From Rhodobiaceae bacterium UBA4490 (lineage in GTDB: Bacteria > Pseudomonadota > Alphaproteobacteria > Parvibaculales > Parvibaculaceae), in assembly GCA_002389665.1 (NCBI GenBank), contig DGNO01000001.1, forward strand, positions 23,531 to 87,530: a stretch of DNA of 64,000 nt, read 5' to 3'. The position numbers were made by a program, and so were the translations under genes. The notes below the pieces were generated by a model. It did no database searches, was not told where the DNA came from, and saw nothing but the letters and a program-made list of their open reading frames with translations. Position 1 is the first letter of the stretch; every line of letters starts with the position of its first letter. Positions 36,217 to 45,432 of the stretch are shown in pieces.

Positions 36217-37608
36217 ATGAGCGCGTACGATTACGATCTGTTTGTCATTGGTGCCGGCTCCGGCGGCGTGCGCGCTTCGCGCATGGCGGCGAAATATGGC
36301 GCAAAGGTCGCGATTGCCGAGGAATACCGCGTGGGCGGCACCTGCGTCATCCGGGGCTGCGTGCCGAAAAAGCTGTTCGTCTATGCCAGTCACTTCGCTG
36401 AAAGCTTTGAAGATGCGGCCGGGTATGGCTGGGACGTGCCGGAGGCGAGCTTTTCCTGGGAAAAGCTGATCGCCAATAAAGACCGGGAGATTGACCGGCT
36501 GAACGGCATCTATATCCGTAATCTGAAGAATTCCGGCGTCGAGATCATCGAAAGCCGCGCCGAGCTGAAAGACGCGCACACCGTGCATCTGGTGCAGGAA
36601 GGGCGCGATGTGACGGCGGACAAGATTCTGATCGCCGTGGGCGCCTGGCCTTACCTGCCCGCCATTCCGGGCATCGAGCACGCGATTTCTTCCAACGAGG
36701 CTTTTCATCTTGAAACCTTGCCGAAGGAAATCACCGTTGTGGGCGGCGGCTATATCGCGGTGGAGTTTGCCGGCATCTTCAACGGGCTCGGCGTCAAGAC
36801 GGTGCAGCTTTACCGCGGCCCGAAGATTCTGCGCGGCTTCGATGAAGACCTGCGTGACACGCTGCAGGACGAGATGATCAAGAAAGGCATCGACGTTCTC
36901 ACCAATACCGATATTGCCGAGATCGTGAAGCTGGAAGGCGGGCGCCTGCAGGTCATTTTGCAGGACGGTGACAGCTACGAAACCGATTGCGTGATGTATG
37001 CGACGGGACGGCGGCCGAAGGTTGACGGTCTTGGCCTCGAAAAAGCCGGCGTCATTTTGAACAAGGCCGGCGCCATTGCGGTCGATGCCCGCTCCAAAAC
37101 GAATATCGACAATATCTATGCGGTGGGTGATGTGACGGACCGTGCCAATCTGACGCCCGTCGCCATCCGCGAAGGGGCGGCTTTCGCCGAAACCGTCTTC
37201 AACGACAACCCGCAAGAGGTCGATCATTCGGTCATTCCAACCGCGGTCTTCTCCCATCCGGAAATCGGCACGGTCGGCATGACCGAGGAAGAGGCGTGCC
37301 GCGCCCATGGCGAGGATGGCGTCACCATCTTCAAATCCACCTTCAAGCCTATGCTCCACACGCTGTCGGGCCGGGACGAGCGCACGCTGATGAAAATCAT
37401 CGTGGAGAAGAAGAGCGACAAGGTGCTGGGCGTGCACATGATCGGCCCTTACTCGGGCGAGATGATCCAGACGGTGGGCATTGCCGTCACCATGGGCGCC
37501 ACCAAGGCCCAGTTCGACGCCACGATTGCCGTGCACCCCACGGCGGCGGAAGAGCTGGTGACCATGAAAGAGCCCTATATCGCGCCCACGGCTCAGGCCG
37601 CGGAGTGA
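36217..37608 (+). CDS. gor: glutathione-disulfide reductase
   Basis: The 463-residue flavoprotein has the FAD motif VIGAGSGGVRASRMAA, the redox pair GGTCVIRGCVPKKL (Cys43/Cys48), the NADPH-binding GGGYIAVEFAGIF, the second FAD motif DNIYAVGDVTD and the C-terminal VHPTAAEELVTM with the active-site His of the partner subunit. It reduces GSSG with NADPH. The rpiA-gor order recurs in alphaproteobacteria. Confidence 0.96.
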   Translation: MSAYDYDLFVIGAGSGGVRASRMAAKYGAKVAIAEEYRVGGTCVIRGCVPKKLFVYASHFAESFEDAAGYGWDVPEASFSWEKLIANKDREIDRLNGIYIRNLKNSGVEIIESRAELKDAHTVHLVQEGRDVTADKILIAVGAWPYLPAIPGIEHAISSNEAFHLETLPKEITVVGGGYIAVEFAGIFNGLGVKTVQLYRGPKILRGFDEDLRDTLQDEMIKKGIDVLTNTDIAEIVKLEGGRLQVILQDGDSYETDCVMYATGRRPKVDGLGLEKAGVILNKAGAIAVDARSKTNIDNIYAVGDVTDRANLTPVAIREGAAFAETVFNDNPQEVDHSVIPTAVFSHPEIGTVGMTEEEACRAHGEDGVTIFKSTFKPMLHTLSGRDERTLMKIIVEKKSDKVLGVHMIGPYSGEMIQTVGIAVTMGATKAQFDATIAVHPTAAEELVTMKEPYIAPTAQAAE

Positions 37609-37643
37609 GGCCTTCCGGAGAGCTTCAATAAAATCAAGCCCTT

Positions 37644-37739
37644 AGCCTTGGCGTTCGAAATCTTTGGGGCTATATAGTAGGGTGAAGCTGACAGGGAGCG
37701 TGCGGTTCGGGCCTTCGAGCGTAATCGAGGGCCAAGGCT
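37644..37739 (+). promoter_or_regulatory. aroG upstream region with possible folded leader
   Basis: Arms AGCCTTGGC (37644-37652) and GCCAAGGCT (37731-37739) could close a ~96-base fold. Inside is a smaller hairpin CCTTCGA/TCGAGGG. No aromatic-residue-rich leader peptide is visible, so classical attenuation is not supported. The arrangement may be chance. Confidence 0.25.
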
Positions 37740-37813
37740 GCGCGCCTCTTTGTATTTGAAAATCAAAGACTTAAGTGATCAAGACTTAGTTGAGCGAAAC
37801 AAGGAAGAGACCA

Positions 37814-39199
37814 ATGGCGGAGAAGTGGACGCCGGAAAGTTGGAGATCGAAACCTATCAAGCAGGTTCCGACCTATCCGGATGCGGAAGCGGTAAAGGCA
37901 GTCGAAACAGCCTTGCGCAATTATCCGCCGCTGGTTTTTGCAGGGGAAGCCCGCAGCCTGAAAGCCGAGCTCGCCGAAGTCTGTGAAGGGCGCGCATTTC
38001 TGCTCCAGGGCGGCGACTGCGCGGAGAGCTTTGCCGAATTCCATCCGGACAATATCCGCGACACGTTCCGCGTGCTGTTGCAGATGGCGGTGGTGCTGAC
38101 CTTCGCCGCTTCCTCGCCGGTCGTGAAAGTGGGCCGTATTGCCGGCCAGTTCGCCAAGCCGCGCTCGTCCGATACCGAGACGATCGACGGGGTGGAGCTG
38201 CCGAGCTACCGCGGCGACATCATCAACGGCATGGAGTTCACGAAGGCCGCGCGTGTGCCCGACCCGCAGCGCCAGCTTCAGGCCTACAGCCAGGCGGCGG
38301 CGACGCTGAACCTCATCCGCGCGTTTGCCAAAGGCGGCTATGCGGACCTGCATCATGTGCACCGCTGGACACTGGGCTTCGTCTCCGACAGCCCGGAAGG
38401 CGCGCGCTATGAGGAGCTTGCCACGCGTATTTCCGAGGCGCTCGATTTCATGCGGGCCTGCGGCATTGACGGCGATACCGCGCCGCAAATGCGCGAGACG
38501 GAATTCTACACGAGCCACGAAGCGCTGCTTCTGGGCTATGAGCAGGCGATGACGCGGATCGATTCCACCACGGGCGAGTGGTACGACACCTCCGCCCATA
38601 TGCTCTGGATCGGCGACCGCACGCGCCAGGCCGATCATGCGCATGTGGAGTTCTGCCGCGGCGTGAAGAACCCGATCGGCATGAAATGCGGCCCCTCCAT
38701 GGAAGCCGACGATCTTCTGCGTCTCATCGATGCGCTGAACCCGGAAAATGAGCCGGGCCGGCTGACGCTGATCGCCCGTTTCGGCGCCGGCAATGTGGAA
38801 AAGCATCTGCCCGGTCTTATCCGCGCGGTGGAAAAAGAAGGCCGCAAGGTCGTCTGGTCCTGCGATCCCATGCATGGCAACACGGTGAAGGCCTCCAACG
38901 GCTTCAAGACGCGCCCGGTGGACCGGGTGCTGGCGGAAGTGCAGGAATTCATGGCCGTGCACCGCGCCGAAGGCACCCATGCGGGCGGCGTACATTTCGA
39001 GATGACGGGCCGCGATGTCACCGAATGCATCGGCGGCGCGCAGGCGATTACGGAAGGCGATCTTTCCTCCCGTTATCACACGCATTGCGACCCGCGCCTC
39101 AACGCCAATCAGGCGCTGGAACTTGCGTTCCTCATCGCCGAAGGTCTGAAGGCCGAGCGCTCCGCGCTGCAGGCGGCAGGGGTTGCCGCCGCCGAATAA
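37814..39199 (+). CDS. aroG: class II 3-deoxy-7-phosphoheptulonate synthase
   Basis: The 461-residue enzyme is a class II (plant/Mycobacterium-type) DAHP synthase: [20 protein letters not shown] start, [36 protein letters not shown], and [20 protein letters not shown] with the metal-binding residues. It condenses PEP and erythrose 4-phosphate, the first step of the shikimate pathway. ATG at 37814 has the AAGGAAGAGA ribosome site; a TTG eight codons upstream is unlikely. A terminator follows. Confidence 0.96.
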   Translation: MAEKWTPESWRSKPIKQVPTYPDAEAVKAVETALRNYPPLVFAGEARSLKAELAEVCEGRAFLLQGGDCAESFAEFHPDNIRDTFRVLLQMAVVLTFAASSPVVKVGRIAGQFAKPRSSDTETIDGVELPSYRGDIINGMEFTKAARVPDPQRQLQAYSQAAATLNLIRAFAKGGYADLHHVHRWTLGFVSDSPEGARYEELATRISEALDFMRACGIDGDTAPQMRETEFYTSHEALLLGYEQAMTRIDSTTGEWYDTSAHMLWIGDRTRQADHAHVEFCRGVKNPIGMKCGPSMEADDLLRLIDALNPENEPGRLTLIARFGAGNVEKHLPGLIRAVEKEGRKVVWSCDPMHGNTVKASNGFKTRPVDRVLAEVQEFMAVHRAEGTHAGGVHFEMTGRDVTECIGGAQAITEGDLSSRYHTHCDPRLNANQALELAFLIAEGLKAERSALQAAGVAAAE

Positions 39200-39227
39200 G
39201 CGCGATAGAGCAGGCGCATTAAACGAG

Positions 39228-39257
39228 AAAGGGCGGCCTCGCGGGGCCGCCCTTTTT
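39228..39257 (+). terminator. rho-independent terminator after aroG
   Basis: Stem AAAGGGCGGCC / GGCCGCCCTTT with a six-base loop and T-run TTTTTATT. Convergent with the arsM gene and usable in both directions. Confidence 0.92.
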
Positions 39258-39278
39258 ATTGGGAAACGCGCAGGCGCC

Positions 39279-40328
39279 TTAGCAGCAACCGCCGCCGCTT
39301 TTCGGCGCGGGCGGGCAGCATTCACTTGCTTCCGGCTCGCCGACGATCAGCATGTCGGCATAGGCGCCGGTGCGCAGCACCGCCGCGTCCATGCCGGACA
39401 CCGTGACGCGTTCACCGCGGCGGAAGATACGGCCTTCATCATCGGCAACTTCCGCCCAGGGTCCGGCATAAAGCGCCACGGCTTCTTTCTGCGCGGCGGC
39501 ATCGGCGGAGGGTTTGTAAGCGAGGACGGTGACGGAGCGGTACTCGATCCCTTCCACCACTTGCCAGGGCGCATGGTCGAACTTGTCGAAAGCCGCGCCC
39601 ACAAAGCCTGCATCGGCCAGTGCGTCGATGAAGCCGAGCTCGGTCAGTGCGCCGGAGATGCAGCCGCTCCAAAGCGTTGCATCGTTTTTCAGATGCTCCG
39701 GGCTTTCCACATCCGAGACGATGTCGGAAACGGCGATGCGCCCGCCCGGCTTCAGCACACGGAACATTTCGCGGAAGAGCTGCGGCTTTTCATGGTCGGG
39801 CACGAGATTGAGCACGCAGTTGGAGACGATTACATCGACGCTGTTATCGGCAACGAGCGGGGCGGTGCGGCGCAGCTCCGCCTGTTTGTCGGCGAGCTTC
39901 TTGTAATCGGCAGCGGATTTAACCGGATGGCTTTCCAGCCACTGGCCCAGCGCATCGAGATCGGTCGCCAGATCCTGGATATAACCGTGGCGGAAATCGA
40001 CATTGTCATAGCCGATCTTCTCGGCGACGAGCGGCTGGCTGCGCTTGGCAAGTTCCAGCATCTCATCCGTCATATCGACGCCGATGACGCGGCCCTTGGG
40101 CCCGACGATCTGCGAGGCGATGAAGCAGATCTTGCCACCGCCCGCGCCGAGATCGAGCACGGTTTCGCCTTCGCGCACATAGCGGGAGGGATCGCCGCAG
40201 CCATAGTCGCGCTCCAGCACTTCTTCCGGAATGACTTTCAGATAGCGAGGGTCGTAATCCACCGGGCAGCAAAGGGCTTCCTCAAGGGCTTCGGCGGCGG
40301 CGCCGTAGCGCTGTTTCACGGCTTCCAT
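39279..40328 (-). CDS. arsM: arsenite methyltransferase
   Basis: The 349-residue product has a SAM motif ([15 protein letters not shown]) and the three cysteines that bind As(III) in ArsM: Cys44 (DYGCGDP), Cys171 (SNCVLNLV) and Cys223 (SGCISGAL). Another pair lies at Cys20/21 ([10 protein letters not shown]) and the C-terminus ends in a Cys-rich tail ([14 protein letters not shown]). ArsM converts arsenite to volatile methylarsenicals. It is divergent from an ArsR-family gene, the usual context. A hairpin TTTCCCG/CGGGAAA (40351-40373) lies in its 5' leader. Confidence 0.88.
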   Translation of the reverse strand: MEAVKQRYGAAAEALEEALCCPVDYDPRYLKVIPEEVLERDYGCGDPSRYVREGETVLDLGAGGGKICFIASQIVGPKGRVIGVDMTDEMLELAKRSQPLVAEKIGYDNVDFRHGYIQDLATDLDALGQWLESHPVKSAADYKKLADKQAELRRTAPLVADNSVDVIVSNCVLNLVPDHEKPQLFREMFRVLKPGGRIAVSDIVSDVESPEHLKNDATLWSGCISGALTELGFIDALADAGFVGAAFDKFDHAPWQVVEGIEYRSVTVLAYKPSADAAAQKEAVALYAGPWAEVADDEGRIFRRGERVTVSGMDAAVLRTGAYADMLIVGEPEASECCPPAPKSGGGCC

Positions 40329-40410
40329 ATCGGTCTCCAGGGTGAAGAAATTTCCCGCAGAATAGTCGGGAAAAGCGGGCTTTACTCTAACATTTCCGTG
40401 AGACGCCGTG

Positions 40411-40444
40411 TTGACATATTATTTAACGTATGCGTTAAATAATA
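40411..40444 (+). promoter_or_regulatory. arsR-operon promoter with 28-bp palindromic operator
   Basis: A -35 TTGACA (40411-40416) is followed 18 bases later by TTAAAT (40435-40440). A perfect inverted repeat, arms TATTATTTAACG (40417-40428) and CGTTAAATAATA (40433-40444) around TATG, covers the spacer and -10. ArsR/SmtB repressors bind AT-rich 12-2-12-type palindromes of this kind, so autorepression is expected. The site also lies about 90 bases upstream of the divergent arsM start and may affect it. Confidence 0.8.
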
Positions 40445-40461
40445 ACGATATAGAAAATGGA

Positions 40462-40872
40462 ATGACGATGCGGATGGAAAACCCGGCACCGGAAAATCTG
40501 GACCTTATTCTGGCGGCACTGGGCGATCCGGCCCGCCGCCGGGCGGTGGAGTTTTTAAAAGACGGCCCCCGCCGCGCCGGTGAGATTGCCGATGCGGCGG
40601 GCATGAGCGGCCCGGCTATGAGCCGGCATCTGCGCGTCTTGCGTAAAACCCGTCTGATCGCCGAGGAGCGGGTGGAGGAGGATGCGCGCATCAAGCTCTA
40701 CCGGCTCGAACGGGCGCCTTTCGCGGCGCTGTCCGGCTGGCTGGAGGAAGTGAGCGCCTTTTGGGGTGACAATCTGCAGGCGCTGAAAGCCCATGCCGAA
40801 AGCGTCGTGCAGGAAGAAAAAGGCGCAGGCAAATCGCCGCCCGCCCGTATCGCGCGCCGGAGCCGGCCATGA
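40462..40872 (+). CDS. ArsR-family transcriptional regulator without cysteines
   Basis: About 136 residues from the ATG at 40462 (a second ATG two codons on is equally possible). The winged helix is clear: ILAALGDPARRRAVEFLKDG, AGEIADAAGMSGPAMSRHLRVLRKTRLI, then the wing EERVEEDARIKLYRL. There is no Cys in the whole protein, so it cannot sense As(III) through the usual cysteine triad. Relatives next to SRPBCC genes are common and respond to unknown ligands. Its stop overlaps the next start (ATGA). Confidence 0.88.
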   Translation: MTMRMENPAPENLDLILAALGDPARRRAVEFLKDGPRRAGEIADAAGMSGPAMSRHLRVLRKTRLIAEERVEEDARIKLYRLERAPFAALSGWLEEVSAFWGDNLQALKAHAESVVQEEKGAGKSPPARIARRSRP

Positions 40873-41387
40873 GTGCGCCGCCTCCCTCCCATAAACCGGT
40901 ATCCGACATTCATGTCAGCATCGAGATCGCGGTGCCGCCCGCGCGTCTGTTTGAGATTTTCGTCGGCGATATTGACCGCTGGTGGCGGCGCGGGCCGGAA
41001 TACCGTTTCTTCCCGCCCTGGGAAGGGGAAATCAGGTTCGAGCGCAACGGCACGACGCGGCTCGTGCACCAGGACGGGGAAGACCCGGCGCGGCGCCATG
41101 TCATCGGCGAAGTGACCTGCTGGCAGCCGGGCGAGCGGCTCTCCTTCACCTTCCGCCTGCCGAATTTTGCGGCGGATCAGGAAACGCAGGTCGATATCCG
41201 CTTCACACCGACGGGCGAGGGAACGCGGCTGGAGCTGACGCATACGGGCTGGGACAGCCTGCCGCCGGACCATCCGGCCCTGCACGGTCTCGCCGGACAC
41301 CGCCTGATGATGATGAAGGCGCAGATCTGGGCGCGGAATTTCGAAAGCCTGAGGGCCCGTGCCGGCGATATCATCGAAAACGACTAG
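40869..41387 (+). CDS. SRPBCC (AHSA1-like) protein
   Basis: The 172-residue product is a START-like ligand-binding protein: DIHVSIEIAVPPARLFEIFV at the start, GEVTCWQPGERLSFTFRLP and a C-terminal helix around HRLMMMKAQIWARNFESL. Hsp90-activator-like SRPBCC proteins bind hydrophobic ligands. Coupled by a four-base overlap to the ArsR gene, a very common pairing in proteobacteria; it may bind the inducer. Confidence 0.88.
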   Translation: MSAPPPSHKPVSDIHVSIEIAVPPARLFEIFVGDIDRWWRRGPEYRFFPPWEGEIRFERNGTTRLVHQDGEDPARRHVIGEVTCWQPGERLSFTFRLPNFAADQETQVDIRFTPTGEGTRLELTHTGWDSLPPDHPALHGLAGHRLMMMKAQIWARNFESLRARAGDIIEND

Positions 41388-41398
41388 GGGAGAGAGAC

Positions 41399-41848
41399 AT
41401 GACCGCGCAGCAAACCATCACCGCCTATCTCATTGCCGATAAGGCGGCGGACGCCATCGACTTTTACATCAAGGCTTTCGGAGCGAAGGAAACGGGCGCG
41501 CGCATTGCGGGCCCGGATGGCAAGGTCGGCCATGCCGAACTCACCATCGGTCGGGACAGTTTTTATTTGGCCGACGAGTTTCCCGATATGGGCGCGCTCA
41601 GCCCGAAAAGCCTCGGCGGCTCCCCGGTCATGTTCACGCTGCAAGTGGCGGATGTGGACAGCGCGATGAAGCGGGCGGCAGGCGCAGGCGCGGAAGTGAC
41701 GCGCGCCGTGGAAGATCAGTTTTACGGTGAGCGCTCCGGCCATGTGCTCGACCCGTTCGGCTATCGCTGGGCGCTTTCCCAGCATATAGAGGACGTGCCG
41801 CCCGAAGAATTGAAACGCCGCGCCGCCGCCCTTTACGGAGAAAAGTAA
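41399..41848 (+). CDS. VOC-family (PhnB-like) protein
   Basis: The 149-residue product shows two betaalphabetabetabeta modules: ITAYLIADKAADAIDFYIKAFGA, then VMFTLQVADVDSAMKRAAGAGAEV and the metal-site region HVLDPFGYRWALSQH. VOC enzymes include glyoxalases and C-As lyases. ArsI-type C-As lyases need vicinal cysteines and this protein has none, so that role is unlikely. The GAGAGAGA ribosome site precedes the ATG; its stop abuts the MFS start. Confidence 0.88.
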   Translation: MTAQQTITAYLIADKAADAIDFYIKAFGAKETGARIAGPDGKVGHAELTIGRDSFYLADEFPDMGALSPKSLGGSPVMFTLQVADVDSAMKRAAGAGAEVTRAVEDQFYGERSGHVLDPFGYRWALSQHIEDVPPEELKRRAAALYGEK

Positions 41849-43072
41849 ATGGCGCGGGCACCGGGCAAACATGCCGCCATCTTCCTGCTCGTCACGGTGC
41901 TGATCGACATGATCGGCCTCGGCATGATCATGCCGGTCATGCCGTCGCTCATCGGCGAAGTGACGGGGGAGGGGCTGAGCGAGGCGGCGGCCTATGGCGG
42001 CTGGCTGATGTTCACTTATGCGGCCATGCAGTTTCTCTTCGCCCCGGTACTCGGTAATTTGAGCGATGCTTATGGCCGCCGCCCCGTGCTGCTTTTATCG
42101 CTGACGGCACTGGCGGCGGACTACGTCATCATGGGGTTTGCACCTGATCTTCTCTGGCTCTTTGTTGGCCGTGTGCTTGCGGGCATGTGCGGGGCGAATT
42201 ACACCATCGCCAATGCCTATATCGCCGATATTTCTACCCCGGAAAAACGCGCGGCGAATTTCGGGCTGATCGGCGCGGCTTTCGGTGTGGGTTTCATCAT
42301 CGGCCCGGCAATCGGCGGGCTGCTGGGTGAGTTCGGCCCGCGCGTGCCATTCTTTGCCGCAGCCGGGCTTGGGCTTCTCAATGTGCTTTACGGGCTTTTC
42401 GTGCTGCCGGAAACGCTGAAGGAAGAAAACCGCCGCCCCTTCGTCTGGCTGCGGGCAAACCCGCTCGGCGCGCTGCGCCAAATGCGTAAATATCCGCTTG
42501 TGTTGGGGCTTTTGGGCGCGAGCGTCTTCTTCCAGCTCGCCCATGATGTGAACCCCTCAACCTGGTCCTATTACACGATGCTGAAATTCGGCTGGTCGGA
42601 GGCCGATGTCGGCGCTTCGCTCGCCTTTGTCGGGCTCTGCATGGCGCTGATGATGGGGCTCGGCACGCGGCTCATCATTCCCCGGATCGGGGAGGCCCGC
42701 GCCGCCGCTCTTGGATTGACGCTTACCAGCCTCGGCTTTCTCGGCTTTGCCTTTGCGAGCGACGGCTGGATGTTCCTGCCCTTCATGGTGGTGCTGTCCT
42801 TCATGGGGCTGGTGCAGCCCGCGCTGCGCTCCATCATGGCGGGGCATGTGCCGGAAAATGCGCAAGGCGAGCTGCAGGGTGCCATCTCGAGCGTCATGGG
42901 GCTCACCATGACGGTGGCGCCGCTCCTTTCCACGCAGATATTCCATGCCTTTACGCAGGCGGATGCCCCGGTCTATTTCCCCGGCGCGGCCTTCGTCATG
43001 GCAAGCGCCTGCACGCTGATGGCGCTCGGCGTCGTCACGGTGGTGCTCAAGAGAAAAGAAAAGCCAGCATGA
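41849..43072 (+). CDS. MFS transporter of the TCR/Tet type
   Basis: The 407-residue, twelve-helix transporter has the TetA-like N-terminus [20 protein letters not shown], motif A variant [17 protein letters not shown] between TM2 and TM3, and [18 protein letters not shown] as motif C. Such antiporters export tetracyclines or other amphiphilic compounds. Here it closes the ArsR-SRPBCC-VOC operon, so it probably exports whatever the regulator senses. Confidence 0.9.
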   Translation: MARAPGKHAAIFLLVTVLIDMIGLGMIMPVMPSLIGEVTGEGLSEAAAYGGWLMFTYAAMQFLFAPVLGNLSDAYGRRPVLLLSLTALAADYVIMGFAPDLLWLFVGRVLAGMCGANYTIANAYIADISTPEKRAANFGLIGAAFGVGFIIGPAIGGLLGEFGPRVPFFAAAGLGLLNVLYGLFVLPETLKEENRRPFVWLRANPLGALRQMRKYPLVLGLLGASVFFQLAHDVNPSTWSYYTMLKFGWSEADVGASLAFVGLCMALMMGLGTRLIIPRIGEARAAALGLTLTSLGFLGFAFASDGWMFLPFMVVLSFMGLVQPALRSIMAGHVPENAQGELQGAISSVMGLTMTVAPLLSTQIFHAFTQADAPVYFPGAAFVMASACTLMALGVVTVVLKRKEKPA

Positions 43073-43150
43073 AGGGTGGCACCGCCGCTGGCGCTGATGC
43101 GCATTGAAATGTCTGTTGGCGCTTCTGAAGGTTTTCAGGTGGCAAAGAGA

Positions 43151-43181
43151 GTGGACCCCGGCAACAAGTGCCGGGGTGATG
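43151..43181. repeat. copy of dispersed GGACCCCGG palindrome
   Basis: GTGGACCCCGGCAACAAG then TGCCGGGGTGATG, a shortened variant of the element at 26184. It sits in the short space between convergent genes. Confidence 0.7.
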
Positions 43182-43209
43182 TTTGATTTTCAAAAGAGGG
43201 GAAGAGGCC

Positions 43210-44223
43210 TCAGCCCACCTTGATCAGGCGGCGGCCGTGGTTCTCGCCTTCAAAGAGGCCGATAAAGGCTTCCGGCGCGGTTTCGATGCCCTCTGAAATA
43301 TCCTCGGTATATTTCAGCTTGCCGGATTTGATCCAGCCGGCCATTTCTGCCTGGGCTTGCGGGAACTGTTTAAAATAATCGAAGACGACGAGCCCTTCCA
43401 TGCGCAGCCGGTGCGTGATGAAGCGCGTCGTATTGCGGATGCCGCGCGGCTCAGGCCGGTTATATTCGGCAACCTGGCCGGAGATGATCAGCCGGGCGCG
43501 TTCATTCGCATTGGCAATCGCCGCGTCCAGCATTTCCCCGCCCACATTGTCGACATAAATATCAACGCCGTCCGGGCAATGCTTCTTGATCGCCGCCACA
43601 AGGTCTTTTTCTTCCTTGTAGTTGAAGCAGGCATCGAAGCCGAGCTCGCGGGTAACGTATTCGCATTTGTCTTTGGAACCGGCGATGCCGACCACGCGGC
43701 AGCCTTTCATCTTGGCGATCTGGCCTGCCGTCGCGCCGACGGGACCGGCAGCGGAGGAGATGAGCACCGTCTCGCCTTCCTTCGGCTTGCCCATATCGAG
43801 AAGGCCGAAATAGGCGGTGAGCCCCGGAATGCCGAGAACGCCGATGGCCGCCGTCACGGTCAGCGGGGGTTGGAAGATCGAAGCGTCGAGCTTGGTGATG
43901 CCGCGCCCGTTGGACAGCGCATATTCCTGCCAGCCGAACCCGGCGGTGACGAGGTCGCCTTCCTTGAAGCGTTCATTATTGGAGGCTTTGATCGTGCCGA
44001 TCATCGCCCCTTCGATGGTCTCGCCGATGCCGAGCGCCTGGGCGTAGGAATCGCCGGAAAGGCGCGAGCGCATGCCGGGATCGACCGAAAAATACCGGGC
44101 CCGCACCAGCACCTCATGCTCGCCCGGATCGCGCAGTTCTTCTTCTTCCAGCCGGAAGTTTTCTTTTACGGGTTTGCCGTCAGGGCGCGATGCCAGCACC
44201 CAGCGCCGGTTTTTCACGGGCAT
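43210..44223 (-). CDS. NADP-dependent oxidoreductase (zinc-independent MDR, PTGR/CurA-like), copy 1
   Basis: The 337-residue MDR enzyme starts MPVKNRRWVLASRPDGKP and has the LTB4DH/CurA pattern LRDPGEHEVLVRARYFSVDPGMRSR, the NADPH loop SSAAGPVGATAGQIAKMKGC and the C-terminal GLFEGENHGRRLIKVG. It lacks zinc-ligand cysteines. The family reduces alpha,beta-unsaturated ketones or aldehydes, detoxifying lipid-derived enones. It is one of three tandem paralogues on this strand. Confidence 0.9.
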   Translation of the reverse strand: MPVKNRRWVLASRPDGKPVKENFRLEEEELRDPGEHEVLVRARYFSVDPGMRSRLSGDSYAQALGIGETIEGAMIGTIKASNNERFKEGDLVTAGFGWQEYALSNGRGITKLDASIFQPPLTVTAAIGVLGIPGLTAYFGLLDMGKPKEGETVLISSAAGPVGATAGQIAKMKGCRVVGIAGSKDKCEYVTRELGFDACFNYKEEKDLVAAIKKHCPDGVDIYVDNVGGEMLDAAIANANERARLIISGQVAEYNRPEPRGIRNTTRFITHRLRMEGLVVFDYFKQFPQAQAEMAGWIKSGKLKYTEDISEGIETAPEAFIGLFEGENHGRRLIKVG

Positions 44224-44310
44224 GATGTTCCTCCACCTTTGTTTGGCTCATGCTCGCAGATGCGCGCAAGGAAGGGAAGACGGGAAGGGGAATGAGAGAG
44301 CGGCGATGCT

Positions 44311-44340
44311 GCATGGACCCCGGCGCCGGGCCGGGGTCCC
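44311..44340. repeat. copy of dispersed GGACCCCGG palindrome
   Basis: GCATGGACCCCGGCGCCGGG then CCGGGGTCCC: here both ends carry GGACCCC/GGGGTCC, a more symmetric version of the element. Confidence 0.7.
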
Positions 44341-44347
44341 TATCAGC

Positions 44348-45370
44348 TTAAACAGCCGGATCGTTGCCGACCTTGACCAGCATCTTGCCGAAGTTCTTCC
44401 CCGTGAACAGATTGAGGAAGGCTTTCGGCGCGTTCTCGATGCCTTCTTCGACGGTCTGCTGCCATTTCATTTTGCCCGCCGGAATGAGCTTCGACATTTC
44501 GGCATAGAAGTCGGGCAGAAGATCGAAATAGTTCGAGACGATGAAGCCCTGCAGCTTGAGGCTCTTGCCGACGGCCATGATGATGTTGTTCGGGCCGGGG
44601 GCGGGTTCGGTGGCGTTATACTGCTCGATCATACCGCACAGCGCCGCGCGGGCGAACGGGTTCATGTAATTGATCGCCGCCTGCAGATGCGCGCCGCCGA
44701 CATTTTCGAAATAAACGTCGATGCCTTTCGGGAAGGCCGCTTTCACCGCCGCGTCGAGATCGCCGCAGGTCTTGTAGTTGATGGCTTTGTCGATGCCGGC
44801 TTCTTTTTCAAGCCATTCGCATTTGTCGTCGGAGCCGGCGCTGCCCACTACATAGCAGCCATGGGCTTTGGCAAGCTGGCAGACGACGGAGCCGACGGCG
44901 CCGGAAGCGGCGGAAACGAAAACGTTTTCCCCGTCTTTCAGCTCGCCCACCCGCATCAGGCCCGCATAGGCGGTCAGGCCCGGCATGCCGAGCACGCCGA
45001 GAAAGGCTTCGATCGGGCCCATATTGGGATCGACCTTGGTGAGCCCGTCGGCGCCGGAGACGAAATATTCCCGCCAGCCCAGCATCGAGTTCACATAATC
45101 GCCTTCCTTGAACTTGTCGCTCTTGGATTTGACGACCTGGCCGATGGCCCCGCCTTCCAGCGGCTTGCCGATCTGGAAGGGCGGCACATAGCTTTCCCGG
45201 TCCATCATGCGCCCGCGCATGTAAGGGTCGACCGACATCCAGATATTGCGGACGAGCACTTCGCCGTCTTTCGGATCGGCGATGCTGGCTTCGGCCACTT
45301 CGAAATCGCTATCCTTGGGCATGCCGACGGGGCGCGAGGCGAGGCGGATTTCCTTGCTGGTTACACTCAT
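44348..45370 (-). CDS. NADP-dependent oxidoreductase (zinc-independent MDR), copy 2
   Basis: The 340-residue paralogue begins MSVTSKEIRLASRPVGMPKD, has DGEVLVRNIWMSVDPYMRGRM, the NADPH loop SAASGAVGSVVCQLAKAHGC and the ending NLFTGKNFGKMLVKVGNDPAV. The Met-Arg-Gly-Arg-Met segment is typical of the CurA/YncB subgroup (curcumin/NADPH-dependent enone reductases). It has a TAAG-type stop, and 62 bases separate it from copy 3. Confidence 0.9.
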   Translation of the reverse strand: MSVTSKEIRLASRPVGMPKDSDFEVAEASIADPKDGEVLVRNIWMSVDPYMRGRMMDRESYVPPFQIGKPLEGGAIGQVVKSKSDKFKEGDYVNSMLGWREYFVSGADGLTKVDPNMGPIEAFLGVLGMPGLTAYAGLMRVGELKDGENVFVSAASGAVGSVVCQLAKAHGCYVVGSAGSDDKCEWLEKEAGIDKAINYKTCGDLDAAVKAAFPKGIDVYFENVGGAHLQAAINYMNPFARAALCGMIEQYNATEPAPGPNNIIMAVGKSLKLQGFIVSNYFDLLPDFYAEMSKLIPAGKMKWQQTVEEGIENAPKAFLNLFTGKNFGKMLVKVGNDPAV

Positions 45371-45432
45371 GAAGAGTCTCCTTGGGTTTGGGTTGAGGTA
45401 GTTGAGTTGAAGTTCCGAATAGAATTGGGGTG

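Noticed and set aside
35995..37536. 513-codon minus-strand frame opposite gor
   Set aside because: Antisense shadow of glutathione reductase, without motifs.
41399..41848. ArsI-type C-As lyase
   Set aside because: The VOC protein has no cysteine, whereas C-As lyases need a vicinal cysteine pair.
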